Source of the DNA: Cryoendolithus antarcticus
Lineage: Eukaryota; Ascomycota; Dothideomycetes; Cladosporiales; Cladosporiaceae
Length of the DNA stretch: 64,000 nt
Assembly (NCBI GenBank): GCA_002077065.1
Contig: NAJO01000025.1
Location: 620,001 to 684,000, forward strand
Direction of reading: 5' to 3'
Part shown: positions 21,901 to 31,394 of the stretch, one piece after another
Numbering within the stretch: position 1 is the stretch's first letter
Layout: every line of letters starts with the position of its first letter
The notes under the pieces: model-generated
The model's input: the letters and a program-made list of their open reading frames with translations, nothing else
The model's database searches: none
What the model was told of the DNA's origin: nothing
Position numbers and translations under genes: made by a program

Positions 21901-22217
21901 CTATCATAATACGTCACGATCTTGCCATGCCCTTTCAACTTCTTCATAGTCTCCACCTCCGTCCGCATACTGGCCAGGTGGTCTTTGTCAGGCACTGCCA
22001 CGCGCTTGAGAACCGCGAGCTCATGTTTGCCGTCTTCCCGCGGGACTCGCACGACGTAGACGTGGGCGAAGCCGCCTTCGGAGAGGTATTTTTCGATTAC
22101 GACGCGGTGGGAGCCGACCTGGACTTTGGTGCCGGGGAGGAAGGTGCCTGCAGGAGCGGCTGGGGGTGCGGCCGGGGCGCGATAGGTCGTGGGGCGGTGG
22201 GGGAGGGTGGAAGCCAT
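18999..22217 (-). CDS. Ark1/Prk1-type (NAK family) serine/threonine kinase
   Basis: Single-exon 1072-residue protein. The kinase domain occupies about residues 35-330, with glycine loop LSEGGFAHVYVV, ATP lysine in LAVLKRVA, catalytic loop LLHRDLKVENVL, metal site LCDFGS and activation-segment end YRSPEMVDVW. These features and the HTTMQYRSPEM sequence are those of the NAK family (yeast Ark1/Prk1/Akl1, mammalian AAK1/GAK), which phosphorylate endocytic adaptors and control actin patch turnover. The rest is a long disordered tail rich in Ser, Pro, Arg and Gln, with Pro-rich stretches that could bind SH3 domains. Cytosolic, at endocytic sites by family knowledge. No truncation. Confidence 0.92.
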   Translation of the reverse strand: MASTLPHRPTTYRAPAAPPAAPAGTFLPGTKVQVGSHRVVIEKYLSEGGFAHVYVVRVPREDGKHELAVLKRVAVPDKDHLASMRTEVETMKKLKGHGKIVTYYDSHASQLKGGGYEVFLLMEYCSGGGLIDFMNTRLQHRLTEPEILKIFADVAEGVACMHYLKPPLLHRDLKVENVLISKSASGGATYKLCDFGSTAAPRPAATTAEEGRLIEEDVQKHTTMQYRSPEMVDVWRKQPIDEKADVWALGVLLYKLCYYTTPFEEVGQMAILNATFKFPSYPQFSPRLRKFISWMLKEDPKGRPNIYETIKEAASMRGAEVPIKDIYADRTRSEARRTQELPPSRSAVSSPTVGIGLQKAQTRTEGMSLPDVTPMRRGRPTAAQLAPTAVKPGASPARGDPFAALDSKNFDKRSEAVDELSQRFPAIDEFSIVNEKAAPFKFTASPPSTQAPVKSKLNERVVQALADGAFKGIDKASAVPKSKSAVQLQQKSAASLTKLSSADRPQEVYRPQPLPSTASGRYKSTAVGSSPPRTSSLQPTSSAASTLKSPDFMKRPVWKVPDHGRSASQPRARETSQAAPTTLQPPSQRPSLLNVNRSKSQTSTVTTVASSRPSLEGGRPSQLDVGDDTLHRARSAQPRTRPNSSYVTSNLDFLRDHELSRKSSSEARRSLDRRRSQQASPRLGPTAGDEAAVEDKNIDNDLDFLRSTEEPDAVKRRHSRKESSLQHKKRLSIPSISGAKNILAGRFGDAFKRFEQSSGDERKDLPRTPDREDMPDRRMLSPVPASEATSDSPSRALDESQELPPDMRRELERRRLAEEEDRVAVAAAEYRARVTANGTGGAPPSRADAIKKRVQDILGEGRKSPAPVRKTAEGYGRFTDTPQRVATDMPETSAAAVSLPPRTTSLPKAQRTPTSESFTPLQQPHTRPQQAPESTPVQSPPSSASIAPTRTFPRPSAPPKPKVLQTAQWPPSSSSGTAPSRAASKPSGLAALLAKDQEGVPEYTPTAASGQRASTAPQTRQAPVSTTDDTNGSTDRNDWDEAEFSRRYPSLSGIEMVEREIGVGDEGSVREV

Positions 22218-22914
22218 GGCTTGGCGGGGACGTGGACGACGTTGCTCAAGGCATTGCGAAGATCGCTGGGGTACAGAGAGTCGGTCGGAAGGAGCAGAGC
22301 AGAGACGTGCTGGATACGGAAAGGTCTATCGGATTGTGTTGCCTGTAGTATGGACCCGTGTCACCTCATACCAAGGCCAAGGACCAATTCATACTACATC
22401 TGATACATCATTGCTCAGGCCAGCCGTGGTACTCAAGCCGTAGGGTTAGGGTGCAGATTTGATGCCTGATCGATCGCCTCAGTAGTCGCGCCGCACCGTC
22501 CTTCCGTGAGAGCAGGGGCGATGGTGTGCTTGCACGTTACCTACGGAAATGGACGAGTCGACCTCACTTCCCTTCTGGCCGCGTTTCTTCCTTTGAAAGT
22601 TCCACTGTACGCTCCACTATCATCATCTTCACCCCCAGACTTTGCCATTGTCAATTTGGCACGCCATGTAGCATCTGCGACGTCCATGAGTGATTCTCGG
22701 GAAGCGCCGGCTCAAGGTGAGCAAGTTCCACACAAAACCACGAGACTCCGATGGCCGACGATGAATGGTCAGCGTGGTCGGCGACGTCTGGTGAGCAGTG
22801 GGGTTTGTACACATCTCGATATCTCCTTCTCTGTGATAAGCGTGCGATTACATCTTCTCTTTCCATCCATTCACTTGTCCACTTTCATTAAAGTACAAGA
22901 AAGAATCAGCAGCG
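22218..22914. promoter_or_regulatory. divergent region between kinase and cysteine dioxygenase genes
   Basis: 697 bp holding the promoters of two outward genes. C/T-rich patches occur near 22560-22630 and 22830-22890, just before the dioxygenase start. No coding feature supported. Confidence 0.45.
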
Positions 22915-23859
22915 ATGGCGACTCTCAGCTGCTCTCGTGGCTCCATGCGAGCGATCCAGCACATTGCAGCGCAATCTGGGCCCGCCATGATCGCGCGCGG
23001 GGTTTCTGGGCGATGCTTGCACACCGCAGTTTCCCAAACCAACACAGGAGGCGATGTACACCCTCTTGCCTTCACAGGGCAGCGGCAGACTGTCAGCTCT
23101 GCAACGCAACAGATGCCTAACTCCGCAAGGCTGTCTCTGCAAACTCTCGTCGCGGATCTGACACGCATCCTCGGCCAACACAGTGGCATCTTGAACGGCA
23201 GTGCCAGCCCGGACACCAACGTGCGAGCCTTGCAGAGAGCGCTCACATCTTACACCTCTCACGACGCCGACTGGCGACGCTACGCAATCGCCGACCCATC
23301 AGTCCCCTACACCCGTAATCTCGTCTCAACAATCAACCAGCACGCAAACCTCCTAGTCCTCGTCTGGAATCCCGGTTGCGCTTCGCCCATACATGACCAC
23401 TCTGGCGCACATTGCTTGATGAAGATACTGAAAGGTTCATTGCGAGAAACGCTATACGCATGGCCGTGCGAGAACGAACCGGCACAACGCTGTAGCGGCC
23501 CGGCAGCACGTACTCCCACGCATAAGTGCACGCTCGCTAGTCGACCGAGCCAACCGCTACAAGTGCGGAGGGAGCGGACGTACGGCCGAGATCAAGTCAC
23601 CTACATGTCCGATCGCCTAGGTCTACACCGCATTACAAATCCGAGTGCGGCAGAAGTGGCTGTGAGTTTGCATTTGTATACAGTAAGGCTGATGTTCCCT
23701 CCGATAAAGGTACCAGGAGTACTGACAGTATTACCATAGCCTCCGAATGCGGCTAAGCATGGCAGTCACGTGTTTGACGCCGAGACTGGGGCAAGTAAGC
23801 ATGTCGCGAAATGCGGGTTTCATTCTGTGTATGGCTTGAAAGGGGGACAAGCTGCTTAG
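22915..23859 (+). CDS. cysteine dioxygenase
   Basis: Two exons, 22915-23682 and 23740-23859, join over a 57-nt intron (GTAAGG...CATAG) to 295 residues. The cupin iron site is visible: ASPIHDHSGAH supplies two histidines, followed by CLMKILKGSLRETLYAWP, which contains the cysteine that forms the Cys-Tyr cofactor in relatives. The third histidine lies in RLGLHRITNPS. The end reads SLHLYT|PPNAAKHGSHVFD, the usual family finish, split by the intron. The enzyme oxidises L-cysteine to cysteine sulfinate, controlling sulfur and taurine/sulfate output. Compared with the roughly 200-residue animal enzyme there is an N-terminal extension of about 80 residues, Arg/Ser/Ala-rich at its start and possibly a mitochondrial presequence, plus an insert after AWPCENEP. 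Confidence 0.93.
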
Positions 23860-24341
23860 ACGACATGATGCTGGCACTGAGCTACAGACTATGATGCATT
23901 GATGATGACTTACGACATTGGGGTCTGGGACTGTTTCTGGCGTTTTGGTGACTCACGGAGGCTAGGCATCACCACTCTAGTGGATTCTCAGGGGAAGATC
24001 ATCGGCAACCGCGTTGGGTAGTGCGGGCAACGTGTCGGTATGCAGCGGAGGTAGAATTTCGGGGTTTGCCACAAGCTTCACGTTCCGCGATCAGCCCTTG
24101 GTAAGCCGCCATGTGCGATTTTCAATTGCGATATCTGCCCCTGGAAGCAAGCCAAATGTGTAAAGTCATATGCTCATATTTCAAATCCCTCATTATGCCC
24201 CATTCCAATCGCCCATTGCCAGACCCCAACTCCCTTTCCCCCAGGTTATGCTTAGTCCTCCGTCCACCACGCCCTTCTGGGTCCCGACTCACCACCCTTT
24301 GACCCTCCCCTCTCGCCATCGCCCTTCCCCTCATCTCAAGT
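23860..24341. other. intergenic region between convergent genes
   Basis: 482 bp between the stops of cysteine dioxygenase and the Yippee gene. A C/T-rich stretch near 24230-24340 lies just after the Yippee stop. Nothing coding seen. Confidence 0.5.
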
Positions 24342-24809
24342 CTACGTCACACTACACATCAACTCCACCTCGAGAATAAACTTGCCCTCCTTATACTTCT
24401 CGCTCCCTTCATACGCGCGATCGTACTTCCACCCCACAACCTCTTTGCACTGCCTACAGCTGATATCCCGCACGATATGGCGACCTGTTGTCATATTGCG
24501 TTCGGCGGCTTCGCCTAGCAGGACGTTGACGGTGGAGGAGAAGAGGTAGGCTTTGCCGTGTTGGCCGCGGAAGTTCTGTGATTGAAGTTAGGAACAAAGA
24601 TGGGATTGTGTGATTAGAGGAGAGAGGCAGTGAGTTGAGCGGAGGAAGATTGGAGGGGGGAGCGAAGGTATGGCTATGGGTGTTTGATTAAAGGGTGACA
24701 GGGAACGTACTCGTGAGATTATGTCGTCGTGATCTGCGAGGTGGGTTTTGCAGACTTTGCAGCCGTAGATCCGTTTGGCGTTGAGGTAGACGTTGTAGAC
24801 TAGGCCCAT
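24342..24809 (-). CDS. Yippee-family zinc-binding protein
   Basis: Two exons, 24809-24711 and 24575-24342, join over a 135-nt intron (GTACGT...CACAG) to 110 residues. The start MGLVYNVYLNAKRIYGCKVC is typical of Yippee proteins. The two CXXC zinc knuckles are seen as CKVC in exon 1 and CRQC in exon 2, with the strongly conserved NFRGQHGKAYLF at the exon junction and GWKYDRAYEGSEKYKEGKFILE at the end. The fold is a beta-tent zinc domain; the biological role is not settled (yeast Moh1 and mammalian YPEL5 are in the family, the latter with the GID ubiquitin ligase). An upstream open frame could add residues, but the family start fits best. Confidence 0.93.
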
Positions 24810-25774
24810 CTTGCCGTGCTGCTGGCCTCGCTCGTAGCGGGCAGAACGGGCGCCTTCGATCGTAACGACAAGAGACTGTGTGTCGTGATGCTCAGCAGCA
24901 ATCAATCTGCTTCGTGTTTGACGATGGGGGGCCGATGAAGAGTAGCTGTGGCCAACAGACCGGTAGCCTTGTCCTTTTGGCCCGCGTGGCTGCCTTGGGG
25001 CTGAAGACAGATAGTTGGCTCGAGGAGCTATTCAGTGCCTACCGCTCGACGGCTTCGGAAAGTCCTGAACGGCGAGTTCGAATGGAGCTAAGGTGGTGAC
25101 TCCCTGGTGGTGAACTCGAAGCGTACTTCTGATATCGCTGATTGCTGAGATAGAGATGGAGGGAAGTGAGGAAAGGGAAGGGAGCCGGTGGCACTCGTGA
25201 CTGCTTGCACTTCGGCGATTGCTGGAAGCTTTGTTGAAGGTAAGATCCTCGGTCTCGGTATGGCTGTGTACAGGCTATTGATCGATTGTATTGACGTATA
25301 ACACGAAGCTGACTGATGATGGTCATGGAGCTCGAGATCGCGTCCCATGTGCCCGCGTTTGGTGGGGGTACATGTAACTCACATGTACAAGCGGAACGAC
25401 TACACTCAAGGCTAAACGACGACGACAACATGAACGACTGTTCATGTCTCAAAGACGGTGCTTTGTACAGTGCATGATCGTCAAAGCCGCTTAATCTGTT
25501 CAACGATCGAAGCACATATGGTGCGATATCTCTGATCGATGTAGGATCGCGACTGGCTTTTCCGCATTCGCAACTTTGTCTCTGCATGCCGTGAACTCTA
25601 CCGCGAAGGCATTGTGTCGACGACGACGTTGTGTCACGACGGAGCTCCGCCTTCAGCTCGACTGAAGAATCGTCTTCACAGAGCTTTCCTCGAAGCACTA
25701 TTCAGCACTCGCTACAATCGCCACCATCGCAGTAACCCATTCCCACCTGCCGAGCAACCCTTCACCTTCCAACC
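24810..25774. other. intergenic region, possible gene remnant
   Basis: 965 bp between divergent genes. A minus-strand open frame at 25039-25698 lacks an ATG start and any domain; a different frame there has many stops. I do not support it as a gene. The last 60 bp before 25775 are C-rich, as expected for a promoter. Confidence 0.4.
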
Positions 25775-26224
25775 ATGCCCGGTCCCTACCTCACCGCTGG
25801 TCGCGCCATCATGACCCTTGCGAATCTCTTCTACACCCTTGGCGCCTTCGCCGCCGACTGGAACGAAACGCACATCTACAACCCCCGCTGGCCACCGCAC
25901 GCACGTTTCCACAATGGGCAGACAATGTCCTTAGGCGTGCTCCTCGCAGCCTTCTCCCTGACCTACGTTTGGCGGCCGGCGTTCACGAAGCTGAGTGCAA
26001 GGGAAGTCAAGGAGAGTGTGTGGGTGAGCGCAATGGTGGGAAGCTTCTACTGCGCAGCGGGGTGTAGTGCTATTCTGTATCCGGGGGCGAACTGGTTCGA
26101 TCCGGAGCATAGCAGAGAGGGGATTGTGCAGGGTCCGGTGTTTGCGGGGGTTGTGGTGTTGATGTGGGTGGGTTATTGGCTTGAGGGGAGGAGAATGGAT
26201 GGAGCGAAGGGGAAGGTTAGCTGA
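25775..26224 (+). CDS. small four-helix membrane protein, function unknown
   Basis: Single-exon 149-residue protein with about four hydrophobic helices: TAGRAIMTLANLFYTLGAFAA, MSLGVLLAAFSLTYVW, VWVSAMVGSFYCAAGCSAILY and GPVFAGVVVLMWVGYWL. Between them lies a polar loop ETHIYNPRWPPHARFHNGQ, with the H.YNP.WP.HA.FH pattern seen in a widespread uncharacterised fungal membrane family (I believe the DUF6640 type). Start codon sits in a clean CAACC-ATG context. No enzyme function can be stated; the conserved histidines in the loop might be functional. Confidence 0.8.
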   Translation: MPGPYLTAGRAIMTLANLFYTLGAFAADWNETHIYNPRWPPHARFHNGQTMSLGVLLAAFSLTYVWRPAFTKLSAREVKESVWVSAMVGSFYCAAGCSAILYPGANWFDPEHSREGIVQGPVFAGVVVLMWVGYWLEGRRMDGAKGKVS

Positions 26225-26496
26225 GAGTGTTGCATTGCTGTCACGCGAGCAGCTTGACGAGCTCAGGAGTAAGCACTGAGGTAGGGTCGCTTATCTCGAA
26301 GCGAAATACGAAGGTGTCTGATCTGTATGATATGTCCTTGATATACTCAGCTCATTCACTTCACACTCGGCTTCTTCGGCAAGCGCAGTCCCGAACTCCA
26401 ACCACTCTGTTAATGTGACGTCGATTGTCGAGCTGTCCACAATCCACCCATCTACGATATGAGTATCCTCCCACCTTTCATGAGGTCCACACAGCA

Positions 26497-27525
26497 ATGT
26501 CCTCCCTCCTCCCGCGCCCCCGCCGCACAAAATTCGCCCTCACCCTCAACATCCTCGACCTGCACAACGTCCCCCTCGTGTCTGGCCAATCCTACATTAA
26601 ATGGCACATCGAGCATTCATCCTCTGCGGAGCACCGCGGCCGCACAGCCAAAGCGCCAATAAAGGACCACCGGGTAACCTACGACTACGTCAAAGAGCTC
26701 GTTGTGCGATTATCGGTAGGCAAAGACGGTGTGCTAAGTGCATGCTGGGCGGAATTCGAAGTGCTGCAGGAGTATGGCGGGGGCGGGAAACGAGATGAGA
26801 TTACGCTCGGGAGGGTGCGGCTGAATCTAGCGGAGTATGTGGGTGCTACTGGCGCCGGCGAAGCCGACGGCGAAGAAGGCAAAGGCGTCGTCCGCCGCTA
26901 CCTCATGCAAGACAGCAAGATAAACAGCACACTCCGTCTCGGCATCACCATGCAGCACGTGGAAGGCACACGCGAATACACCGCGCCACCCCTCCGCTCT
27001 GCCCCAGTCTTCGGCGGAATCGCAGGTATCATCTCAGCGGAAGCGCAGCAAGCTGGTAGCACGGCGGATAACCACGTCGATCCTTCGGATCCTGCGGCCG
27101 GCCCAATGCCCAGTCTGAGCGTGCGGAGTAAGGAGATCGGTGAAGCGCAGGACATGTATCGCCGCGCGCTCGCCGCCTTCTGGGCTTCGCAGCCCGGCGA
27201 GCTAAAAGCAGATGAATGCATCGAGGACATCTTCTCCGGCGGCGACGGGTGGGGCACACACGGCAAACCGGAGGACATCTCGCCTTCTGGGACTGGAGCT
27301 GTGACGCCTCGAACACAGGATGAGAGGGGAGAGAAGGGAAAGGGACATAAGGGGAAGGACGGGGGTGGGAAGAGTTGGGGTAGTAAGGGGGAAAAGGTTA
27401 CGGGAGGGGGTTTTGGGAGGAAGAAGCTGGACAAGAGTAGTCAGAAGGTTGTGGGGGAGTTGGATGAGTTTGATGTTAGGGAGGATCTGAGGAGTCGGAG
27501 GGTGGGAAGTAAGGCTACGGGGTGA
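26497..27525 (+). CDS. NT-C2 (EEIG1/EHBP1 N-terminal) domain protein
   Basis: Single-exon 342-residue protein. Residues about 10-175 form an N-terminal C2-type domain of the EEIG1/EHBP1 class: KFALTLNILDLHNVPLVSGQSYIKWHI, then RGRTAKAPIKDHRVTYDY, VVRLSVGKDGVLSACWAEFEVLQEY, ITLGRVRLNLAEYVG and the late YLMQDSKINSTLRLGITMQ. These domains are thought to bind membranes or coat proteins. The second half is low-complexity and Gly/Lys/Ser-rich with a basic C-terminus. The ATG at 26497 was chosen because the domain begins right after it; a longer frame starts upstream without ATG. Role in the fungus unknown. Confidence 0.85.
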   Translation: MSSLLPRPRRTKFALTLNILDLHNVPLVSGQSYIKWHIEHSSSAEHRGRTAKAPIKDHRVTYDYVKELVVRLSVGKDGVLSACWAEFEVLQEYGGGGKRDEITLGRVRLNLAEYVGATGAGEADGEEGKGVVRRYLMQDSKINSTLRLGITMQHVEGTREYTAPPLRSAPVFGGIAGIISAEAQQAGSTADNHVDPSDPAAGPMPSLSVRSKEIGEAQDMYRRALAAFWASQPGELKADECIEDIFSGGDGWGTHGKPEDISPSGTGAVTPRTQDERGEKGKGHKGKDGGGKSWGSKGEKVTGGGFGRKKLDKSSQKVVGELDEFDVREDLRSRRVGSKATG

Positions 27526-27707
27526 GAGCAGTGGACGATGTCTGGAAGCGAGATCTTGAAATATGGCGCCCGGAAACATCCGTCGCGAACGAATAATGAA
27601 TCTGTGCCCGAATGGACGCGAACACGGAAGTGAAGGAGTCAACACATTCTCGCCGCTTAATGACTACAAGCTCAAGTATTCACACTTGCTCATGTACCGC
27701 CAGCTGC

Positions 27708-28116
27708 CTACAGACCGAACGTCGAACACAAGCCTTCATCTCTCTTGACACAGCAGACATCGTTCCCGGGAGTACAGCCACAAGGGCCCTTATCACCACA
27801 GCCGATAGTGATCTGCCAGGTTGGCGGGGTGCCTTGACATTTCAGCTACTCGGAAGTCAGCTCATGCAAAAAGATAAGGCATGCTGAGGGTATACGGACT
27901 ACGCGATTGGAATGAGCCTCTTGTGCGCAACAGCTCTTGCCACCGTTGCCCGCGCATGAAGCGCATACGGTGCATCTATGGTCACAGATGTCGGTCAGGC
28001 CTTATTGAATGTCAGTCCGCATCGAGTAAGGTGATACACAAGAGTCGATGAAGGTGATTCGAAAAGCACTCACCAAGGCCGGCGAAGAGGCAGAGTGCCG
28101 CGATAGATAACTTCAT
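27708..28116 (-). CDS. small secreted cysteine-rich protein, copy A
   Basis: Three exons, 28116-28074, 28000-27903 and 27845-27708, give 92 residues. The first is a signal peptide (MKLSIAALCLFAGLG). The mature part has about 14 cysteines, including CTVCASC, SCCAQE, IGCGDKGPCGC and DVCCVKR. It is paralogous over its whole length, including intron positions, to the gene at 31395-31797. Intron 1 is clear (GTGAGT, CTGAC branch, AAG acceptor). Intron 2 has a weak GTAGTC donor but a CTGAC branch and TAG acceptor. If intron 2 is not removed, the TAG stops translation, so the gene could be functional or nearly dead. No enzyme motif; an extracellular role such as an effector is inferred only from size, secretion and cysteine content. 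Confidence 0.65.
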
Positions 28117-28867
28117 TTGGGCTATACTTGTGACGGGCACAAAGTTTCTCGGACTGCGGAAGCGCGGTTTGCAAATCAAATTGGACAAGTTGAGAAGGAG
28201 TGGCGGTCCTTGTATATGAAGCTAATACTGGACGATCGGACGCCGCGAGCATTTTCTACTTTACCCACACGCGAATCGACGCGGTCAGCTTCCCGGACGT
28301 TTTGCCGTCTGTCTAGCATCCATTCCTTCGTCGGGGGAGCAGTAGCGTTCGCCTGCGAAGGCCCATGATCGTGCTACAGACCGCACGCTCAATGGCTGCG
28401 TAGTGCAGGACCAGCACCTAACGACGAGGTTCCTGCATGTGGCTCGACTTAGCGCGAAGATCGACGTCGGATGCGGACATTACGGTGTACACGCCTATCT
28501 CTAGCTCCCAGAAGAGCTGCACATGGTGCTTTCTCTAGTCGTCAGACTGCGTTGGCTCATTTGCCCTGGAGCTCAAACAAGGGCGGATCTTCGAAATCGC
28601 TCAACGCTGCTCACATCTATCCTCCCACGCCGTACAGCGATGACGCTGTGGCTCTTTGAACCGACATCGACTGCCCGCCCGAGTGACACTCGGCCGCCGT
28701 ACCGGAGTCTGAAGCGTATACAATGTGTCGATATATGAGGCAGGCGCACAGACCAGGAACTACCGACTACCCTTGCATGCCTGGACTGTGCCAAAGTGCT
28801 CTGCCTCAGAATCATCGCAGGATGAAAGTCTGGCGCTACGATCCGATCGAGATCTATGATTGGCTGC
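28117..28867. other. non-coding stretch upstream of copy A and kinase relic
   Basis: About 750 bp with only overlapping short frames. It presumably contains the promoter of copy A. Nothing else recognised. Confidence 0.4.
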
Positions 28868-30325
28868 ATGTCTCGGTGGCGAGTATCAGCGAGGACTCTG
28901 CGGTTCTCCATCACCAGAGCACTACGCATCCAGCTCAACGGCCGGATACTGAACGCCGTGAGATGGCATAGCAATACTGCCAGTCCGCTATACTCGGTAC
29001 CGAGACGATACCTCGCTACTAGCTTCCAGGGCCTTGACGCCGCTGCGAGAATCGAAGAGGAGCGATGGAGCTGGTACGAGCCTGATGTCCACTACTCAGT
29101 CCGCATAGGCGAGGTCTTCGAGTCTCGATATGAGGTACTCGACAAACTTGGTTATGGTGCCCGTTCGACCATATGGCTCGGCCGTGATATATGGTAAGGC
29201 TTCTTCACTGCCCAGCAATGTCGAAGCGGACCGATGTTGACATCGACGCACAGCGTAGATCATTACGTCGCGCTGAAGGTTTGCGAGCGCAATAGCAAGT
29301 CTACGCAGCGAGAGCTCCCGTAGTGTAAGTGTCCGAGTCGATCGAGACTTCTCATGTGCGAGCGCTTCTTACTCGGGAGCTATATGACAACTTCTCGATC
29401 AAAGCTGTTGGTGGCGAGCATCTGTGCCTCGTCCATGAACCGTTAGGAATGAGTCTCAAGTCCCTCGTTAAGCTCTTCTCTGATGAGCACATACCTGATG
29501 AAATATTGAGACCTTTCAAATGTCTCTTGCTAGCCCTTGACTGATTGCATATTGTGGGCGAAACAGTTCACGCAGGTGAGCCTTCCTGCCCACCTAATAC
29601 CTCCACCCTACTTACATGTATGCTCAGATCTGCAAGCCAGCAATATTCTAATTCGATCTCAAGATGTTGAGATCTTACAAGCGTTCGAAGAAGCAGAGCT
29701 GAAAACCCCATCTCCGGGAAAGATTGACAGAGATCGGACCATCTACTAGACCAGAGAGCACGATCGTCCTAAGCAAGTGGGCTTCCCTGTGCTTTGTGAC
29801 TTCGGCGAAGCGCGCTATGGGCAAGCAACCTACACCGCCGATGTCTAGCCTTACTAGTACCGCGCACCCGAGTTCATTCTAGACATGCCTTTGTCATATG
29901 AGATCGATATACGGAATGTTAGGGTCCTAGTGACTTCTAGCATCGGTATCTCCCTTTGCTACCCACACTGAACTTAATCCTAGATCTGGGATCTCTTTAA
30001 GGATCACTACCTTTTCACGGGATCGAGTCCGACCGGCGAGCAGTCGGTTCAATATCACCTAGCGGAGATATAAGCTGTTCTCGGCTAGCCTCCTATCGAC
30101 TTCCTTCGGCGAAGCGAAGCCTCTTGGGAATTCTACAGCGCAGATGGAACCTGGAAGGAGTCCGTTCCGATTCGCGACAATACGCTAGAGTCATCCGAGA
30201 CACGGCTGGAGGGAGAAAGTAAGCTAAATTTCTGGTCTTTTGTCCGCCGGATGCTATATTGGCTGCCAGAAGAGCGCGCTACCGCGAAGCAGCTGCTCGA
30301 AGATCCATGGCTGAAAGAGCCATGA
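28868..30325 (+). pseudogene. decayed SRPK-like protein kinase
   Basis: The sequence can be followed across several frames as a fungal SR-protein-kinase-like gene. A basic leader and SARTLRFSITRAL come first, then EEERWSWYEPDVHYSVRIGEVFESRYEVLDKLGYGARSTIWLGRD (kinase lobe start). A 59-nt intron (GTAAGG...CACAG, 29196-29254) leads to HYVALKVCERN, and later DLQASNILI (catalytic loop region), VLCDFGEARYG (DFG) and the end RATAKQLLEDPWLKEP. It is broken by a stop at 29321, a frameshift soon after, a stop at 29542, stops at 29846 and 29855 in the family activation segment (where relatives read QP.QYRAPE), and stops at 30071 and 30086. It is therefore not translatable. It lies between the two secreted cysteine-rich paralogues. 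Confidence 0.85.
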
Positions 30326-30549
30326 GGTCTCTTGCTTGGGAAGTCGTCAATCGTGGCTGTTGCTCGCACACACTCGTCTACCTCTAAGCATGCGCAGTGT
30401 GTTGCGCAACACCTACTGATGCATGTCCTGATCGTCAAGCACAATGGTCCGGCCTCATTGAAGTCTGGGCCGTTCCCCGCCGTTCCCCGCGCCCCTCGGG
30501 ATCGGCGGCATCCTTCAACAGTCACCAACGGCCTTCGTTCAGAGCCTAC

Positions 30550-31110
30550 ATGTGCTGTTGCCCTGCGAATCCGGCGGTACTGGCTGTGGTTGAGAAAATC
30601 GTACGGACTTGGCAGCTCTTATGGTATCGTGCACCTCAAGCTGTCCCGATTATGCCGCAACAATTTGAAACTGGCATCTGAGGCTTGGAAGTCGTGTTCC
30701 GTGCTTTGGCTGACTTGCAAAGCTTCCACTACTTATTGGAAAAGAGCATACTCAAGATCTCCTCGGGAGCGTAAGTCTTTTCACGGGACTGGTCCTAACA
30801 GCAAGCGCTCGAGCACCCAGCATCTTGCTGAGATGTGCGCGCTTATGGAACCGCCATCATCTGCCCTCTCGCAGCGCGTGAGAGCTTCTCGTGACTACTC
30901 AGCGTGGACACGGCATGTGGAAGTGCGTAATTGCGATTTCGTGCGCTCGATTCGAACATCTGAGACTTGACTTGAATGTGAGAGCAAGATCGGAGACACT
31001 GCGCCTGGCGTGTACTCATACGATACCTCAAGAGTGTCCCGAGAGCGGGATCATACGAAGTAGCTGCTCGAGAACTCAACGCTGAGCAGCTGATGACGGG
31101 ATGATTAGAT
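30550..31110 (+). pseudogene. possible unidentified gene relic
   Basis: One frame reads protein-like for about 180 codons (for example LEVVFRALADLQSFHYLLEKS, RAYGTAIICPLAARESFS and AWRVLIRYLKSVPRAGSYEVAARELNAEQL) but is interrupted by about nine stops, several of which are TGA or TAA and could derive from CGA or CAA. I do not recognise the family. This could be chance, but the even spread of plausible helix-forming segments suggests a dead gene. Confidence 0.3.
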
Positions 31111-31394
31111 CGTACGCTGTCTCTATCTGTCCAAGAGAGAGGAAATGCAAACGTTGCCATCGCGCGTAGGTCTGGTCAGCCTGGTCAGAGCATTTGGAGT
31201 GCCAACCACACCACCGGAGCTCTTATCTGGATGAAGTTGTTGAAGATGCTACAGTGCTGATCTGAGAGACGGCAACAGATCGTAGCGAGCTCCTTATCAC
31301 TGCCTTTGAGCGGACTAATGCGTAGCGTGGATCTTTTGCCAACTACAAACTTGCTTGCGACCTCTTGCAATGGCCACTCCGTACCATTCCCCGT

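Noticed and set aside
25039..25698. 219-codon frame on the minus strand
   Set aside because: No ATG start, no domain, and other frames look equally (un)likely. Possibly a relic, but not supportable.
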